Shown piece by piece: positions 31,560-34,417 of a stretch of 34,417 nucleotides of DNA. The notes under the pieces are model-generated. The model was not told the DNA's origin and ran no database searches. It saw only the letters and a program-made list of their open reading frames with translations. Made by a program: the position numbers and the translations under genes. Origin of the DNA: Prosthecobacter sp. (GTDB lineage: Bacteria; Verrucomicrobiota; Verrucomicrobiia; Verrucomicrobiales; Verrucomicrobiaceae); assembly GCA_030833205.1 (NCBI GenBank), contig JAURHS010000021.1, positions 1 to 34,417 of the forward strand, written 5' to 3'. Position 1 is the first letter of the stretch; each line of letters starts with the position of its first letter.

Positions 31560-33179
31560 TCATTTGGCCGTTGGCAGCAACCATGGCATCCAGGCGGCTT
31601 GGGCGGCAACCAGCAGGCCCATGAGGATGGCCAAGGCAATGCTATGCCAAAACACGGCGCGCAGAATACTGCCTGCATCCGGGCTGTCGGCCTTGCCGCC
31701 CGTGGCCACGGCGGCCACCACGATGCTTTGCGCATCAATCATTTTGCCCATCACCCCACCGCTGCTGTTGGAGGCGGCCATGTGCACGGGATTGAGCCCA
31801 AGCTGAGCCGCGCTGACCTGTTGCAGATTGCCAAACAGCACATTGGAGGAAGTGTCGCTGCCGGTAAGGGCCACGCCGAGCCAACCAATCAGCGGCGAGA
31901 AGAAGGGAAAGAACGAACCGCTGGAGGCCATCATCAGGCCCAGCGTGGTGTCCGTTCCGCTGAAGCGCGTGACATAGCCCAAGGCCAGCATCAACGCGAT
32001 GGTCAGCAACGAGACGCGCAACTGCCCCAGGGTCTTGAGGTAAACTTCGGCCAGACGAGCAGGCTTCAGGCCCAGGCATAGACCGGCGAGGACACCGGCC
32101 AGCAGTGCGGCGCTGCCAGTGGCTGAGAGCGGATTGAATTTAAACAATGCCTTTTCAATCTCCGGCTTGGGCACCGCCGGCGGCATCCTCTGCACCGTTT
32201 GATCCAACAGCGGCACATGCAGTTCTGCACTCCACAGGCCATTGAGGGCAGACTTGACCTGTGGCAGACCCCACACAAAGACCAGCAGGGTGAGAAAGGC
32301 CCATGGCAACCAGGGACGCCAGGCGGGCTGCAGGGCCCGAGTGGCATCGGGGTCATCATGGCGGGCGCGCTCGCCGCGGCAGCGGATCCACAGCACCAGC
32401 GCGCTCATGGACACCACGGCACTGACGATGTCCACCAACCAGGGGCCGTGCAGGTTGCTCATGAGACACTGCATCAGGCCAAAACTGGCGCCGGTGATCA
32501 GGCAGGCGGGCCAGACCTCGACCATGCCGCGCCAACCGGCCTGCGCCGCCACCAACCAAAAGGGCACCAGCAGCGAGAAGATCGGCAACTGACGCCCCAC
32601 CATCGCGCTTAAGTCCAGCAGCGGCAGACCAGTGATGTCGGCCAGCGTGGTCAGCGGCGTGCCCAGCGAGCCGAAGGCAACGGGAGCTGTGTTGCCAATC
32701 AGCGCGAGCTTCGCAGCCTCAAGAGGCTTGAAGCCCAGGCCGATCATCAGCGCGCCGCTGATGGCCACGGGCGCCCCAAAACCTGCCGCGCCCTCGATGA
32801 AGGCCCCGAAGCTGAAGGCAATGAGCAGGGCCTGAATGCGGCGGTCGGCGGAGAGGTTGGCCACCTGCCTCTGCAGCAGAGCGAATTGACCGGTTTCCAC
32901 GCTGAGATTGTAGATGAACATCGCGTTGAGCACGATCCAACCAATGGGAAACAGGCCAAAGGCCGCACCATTGAGCGCGGCGGCTGCTGCCAGACTGGCA
33001 GGCATGTGATAGACGCCGATGGCCACGATTGCGGCCACGATCAAACCGGCCAAGGCGGCCACCTGCGTGCGCACATGCCAGAAGGCCAGCAGGCCCAGAA
33101 GCACCACCACCGGCAGCGCGGCCACGAGGCTGGAAAGCGCCAGATGATCCAGCGGATTGTAGTTTTGGGGCCAAATCAT
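31560..33179 (-). CDS. lldP: L-lactate permease (LldP/LctP family)
   Basis: A 539-residue integral membrane protein with about 12-14 hydrophobic helices. It starts MIWPQNYNPLDHLALSSL, as the family does, and has IGWIVLNAMFIYNLSVETGQF, FGAFIEGAAGFGAPVAI (the family's glycine-rich signature), GNTAPVAFGSLGTP and, near the C-terminus, LTGSDTSSNVLFGNLQ and AASNSSGGVMGKMI. It carries L- or D-lactate and glycolate across the inner membrane with protons, in either direction. No lactate dehydrogenase genes are adjacent. It lies 112 bp upstream of the GH99-esterase gene on the same strand. If the aldolases here generate a lactaldehyde- or lactate-type product, export or reuse of lactate would fit, but no sequence evidence links them. 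Confidence 0.92.
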   Translation of the reverse strand: MIWPQNYNPLDHLALSSLVAALPVVVLLGLLAFWHVRTQVAALAGLIVAAIVAIGVYHMPASLAAAAALNGAAFGLFPIGWIVLNAMFIYNLSVETGQFALLQRQVANLSADRRIQALLIAFSFGAFIEGAAGFGAPVAISGALMIGLGFKPLEAAKLALIGNTAPVAFGSLGTPLTTLADITGLPLLDLSAMVGRQLPIFSLLVPFWLVAAQAGWRGMVEVWPACLITGASFGLMQCLMSNLHGPWLVDIVSAVVSMSALVLWIRCRGERARHDDPDATRALQPAWRPWLPWAFLTLLVFVWGLPQVKSALNGLWSAELHVPLLDQTVQRMPPAVPKPEIEKALFKFNPLSATGSAALLAGVLAGLCLGLKPARLAEVYLKTLGQLRVSLLTIALMLALGYVTRFSGTDTTLGLMMASSGSFFPFFSPLIGWLGVALTGSDTSSNVLFGNLQQVSAAQLGLNPVHMAASNSSGGVMGKMIDAQSIVVAAVATGGKADSPDAGSILRAVFWHSIALAILMGLLVAAQAAWMPWLLPTAK

Positions 33180-33849
33180 GGTGGAGCAAACGCGCTGAAG
33201 CCAGGGATGTGATCAGACCAGCGACGCGCTCAAAATACGCATGCGCTCGACGAGGGCCACCAAATCCCGCAGCCTGAGGACGGCCTTCGAGGGAAGGGCA
33301 TGCGGGCTTGGCGACGCTGCAAAGGCTTTCGACTCCCTTCATCTGTTTCCAACTCCTGCCATGCCCGCGATTGATGGCGTGCGCGATTCGCTCGGCTCGG
33401 CATTGCGTCTTGGATGACGCGCCTTGCGCTGATGGATCTTCTGCGCGCCATTCAGACCAGAGGAGGGCAGGGTGGGATCCGACTTGGGTGATGTTCTCGA
33501 TTCAATGTTACGAACCGTATCAATGTGATGAATTAACCCGATACCATGAAGCGACCAGCGCATTGCAAGCCTGTCAGCTCCTGCGAAGCGGCTGCTTCCA
33601 GGTTGCCAGCAGCAGGCCGCTTGGATCCTGCTTGGCACAGAATGAGGCTCATGAGTGTCTAAACAACACACTCGAATTGAACCAACAAAGCGAGCCACGC
33701 TATGGCGCCAAGACTGTTCCAAGGTCAACCATTCGGGGGAACAGAAGCGCCAAAAAAGTTACTCCATTCAAGTTTTATGATTGCTATTGGTTACCCCTAA
33801 TTGCTAAAACTCGGGTTACCACAAACGCGAGCCAACCCAACCCAATCCA
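33180..33849. other. 670-bp intergenic stretch without credible gene
   Basis: This divergent gap lies between lactate permease and the repeat protein. A 181-codon frame runs from 33308 on the plus strand, but it has no domain, signal peptide or family pattern, ends inside the start region of the next gene and shows irregular codon use; I treat it as chance. Half-copies of the operator (CAGACCAG) occur near 33213 and 33454 without the opposite arm. The last 150 bases are clearly richer in A and T than the rest of the window, as expected of a promoter for the secreted protein, but no single -35/-10 pair stands out. Confidence 0.6.
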
Positions 33850-34417
33850 ATGAAACCCATATTCTCTTACCTTTGTCTGCTGACTCTCTGCTTCAGCGGC
33901 CTGTTGGCTCAGGATGAGTCCGACTGGAATCGCAACGGCATCAATGACGATGCGGAGGTGGTGGTTGTAGACAGCGACGGCGATGGCCATTCCAACGAGA
34001 ATGATAGCGATCCTTGGTATGCTGCCCTCTGGTGCGACTGGAATCGCAACGGCGTCAACGATGATGCGGAGGTGGTGGTTGTAGACAGCGACGGCGATGG
34101 CCATTCCAATGAGGCGGATAGCGATCCTTGGAATGGTGCCCTTTGGTGCGACTGGAATCACAATGGCATCAATGATGATGCGGAGTGGGTGGCTGTTGAC
34201 GGCGACGCCGATGGCCATTCCAATGAGAATGATAGCGATCCTTGGAATGGTGTCCTTTGGTGCGACTGGAATCACAATGGCATCAATGATGATGCGGAGT
34301 GGGTGGCTGTAGACAGCGACGGCGATTGCCATTCCAATGAGAATGACAGCGATCCTTGGTATGCTGCCCTCTGGTGCGACTGGAATCGCAATGGCGTCAA
34401 TGACGATGCGGAGGTGA
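33850..34417 (+). CDS. Secreted calcium-binding tandem-repeat protein (N-terminal part)
   Basis: The reading frame is open from ATG 33850 to the right edge (189 codons and one base). Residues 1-21 are a signal peptide (MKPIFSYLCLLTLCFSGLLA), cleaved before QDESDW. The mature part consists of 38-residue repeats, four complete and one started. Each repeat has two acidic loops: DWNRNGINDDAE, like an EF-hand or dockerin loop, and DSDGDGHSNENDSDP, like a thrombospondin type 3 calcium loop, joined by a Trp/Cys-bearing strand (PWYAALWC). One Cys per repeat suggests disulfides between neighbours. Such proteins often form extracellular calcium-stiffened spacers in planctomycetes and verrucomicrobia. 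A C-terminal domain or sorting signal, if any, lies beyond the window. The function is unknown; the repeat architecture is plain to see. Confidence 0.9.
   Translation, partial: MKPIFSYLCLLTLCFSGLLAQDESDWNRNGINDDAEVVVVDSDGDGHSNENDSDPWYAALWCDWNRNGVNDDAEVVVVDSDGDGHSNEADSDPWNGALWCDWNHNGINDDAEWVAVDGDADGHSNENDSDPWNGVLWCDWNHNGINDDAEWVAVDSDGDCHSNENDSDPWYAALWCDWNRNGVNDDAEV
33922..34417 (+). repeat. 114-bp direct tandem repeat (in-frame, 38 codons)
   Basis: Units begin with GACTGGAATC at 33922, 34036, 34150, 34264 and 34378, exactly 114 bases apart; the last is cut by the window edge. Units 1, 2 and 5 carry the CGCAA(C/T)GGC variant, units 3 and 4 the CACAATGGC variant with GAGTGGGTGGCT, so units 3-4 look like a later duplication. 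Small changes in the acidic loops (GACGCC, GATTGC) are visible in units 3 and 4. Recombination between units could change the repeat number. Confidence 0.92.

Noticed and set aside
31448..31738. N-terminal extension of the GH99-esterase to 31738
   Set aside because: The extension has no export signal at its own start and overlaps the end of lactate permease; ATG 31447 begins a clean signal peptide.
33213..33461. CAGACCAG half-sites near 33213 and 33454
   Set aside because: The opposite TGGTC arm is not found at the 5-base spacing, so they are not counted as operators.
33308..33853. 181-codon plus-strand frame between lactate permease and the repeat protein
   Set aside because: No domain, signal or family pattern, irregular codon use, and it runs into the start of the repeat protein gene.
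33784..34332. Minus-strand repetitive frame with hydrophobic AVAV/IDAI-type repeats
   Set aside because: It is the antisense shadow of the 114-bp repeats; the plus strand has a signal peptide and calcium loops in frame.

Overview
The window looks like a chromosomal segment of a GC-rich bacterium of the Planctomycetota-Verrucomicrobiota-Chlamydiota group, most likely a free-living polysaccharide degrader. This is inferred from gene content, not from a marker gene: two tandem secreted beta-propeller glycosidase-like proteins, paired Gfo/Idh/MocA oxidoreductases, a GH99-like protein fused to an esterase, a sialate O-acetylesterase, a sodium:solute symporter and a secreted calcium-binding repeat protein. 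No rRNA, tRNA, CRISPR array or insertion sequence was seen.

Left part (1-15656): a sugar-catabolic regulon. A divergent pair of operons (transporter plus secreted esterase on the minus strand; two related unknown Cys/His proteins plus a kelch protein on the plus strand) shares one operator. A long minus-strand operon (10592 to 3974) encodes two Gfo/Idh/MocA dehydrogenases, two secreted propeller proteins, an HpcH/HpaI-type aldolase and a PtmA-like short-chain dehydrogenase. A GntR-type regulator with a LacI-like sensor domain (10703-11791) is divergent from a plus-strand operon with an amidohydrolase, two short-chain dehydrogenases and a second HpcH/HpaI-type aldolase; an FKBP isomerase follows. 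The set fits uptake of a deacetylated or released sugar, oxidation, lactone opening and aldol cleavage to pyruvate. No recognisable sugar-acid dehydratase is present, and the substrate is unknown.

The clearest new signal is a 19-bp inverted repeat, TGGTCYC-N5-GRGACCA, found at six places (1884, 8602, 10646, 11793, 16836 and, with one mismatch, 31439). Four sites lie just upstream of catabolic transcription units or of the regulator itself. Two overlap or abut start codons, and one lies inside a gene. This is probably the operator of the GntR-type regulator.

Middle (15871-19003): an APS kinase gene; then, on the minus strand, KDPG aldolase, KDG kinase and a small membrane-anchored protein with a secretin-like motif.

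Right part (19191-29509): a ten-kilobase plus-strand operon, tightly packed with ATGA overlaps, for an unusual surface glycan: PseC-like aminotransferase, NeuB-family synthase without the usual C-terminal SAF domain, an SpsF-SpsG fusion, methyltransferase, polysaccharide pyruvyl transferase, ATP-grasp ligase, zinc alcohol dehydrogenase and a GH57-like protein. It resembles the sps/pse nonulosonic-acid pathways, but the 4,6-dehydratase and acetyltransferase steps are not here. The window ends with the GH99-esterase fusion and a lactate permease (both minus strand), a 670-bp stretch without a credible gene, and the 5' part of a secreted protein made of 38-residue calcium-binding repeats.
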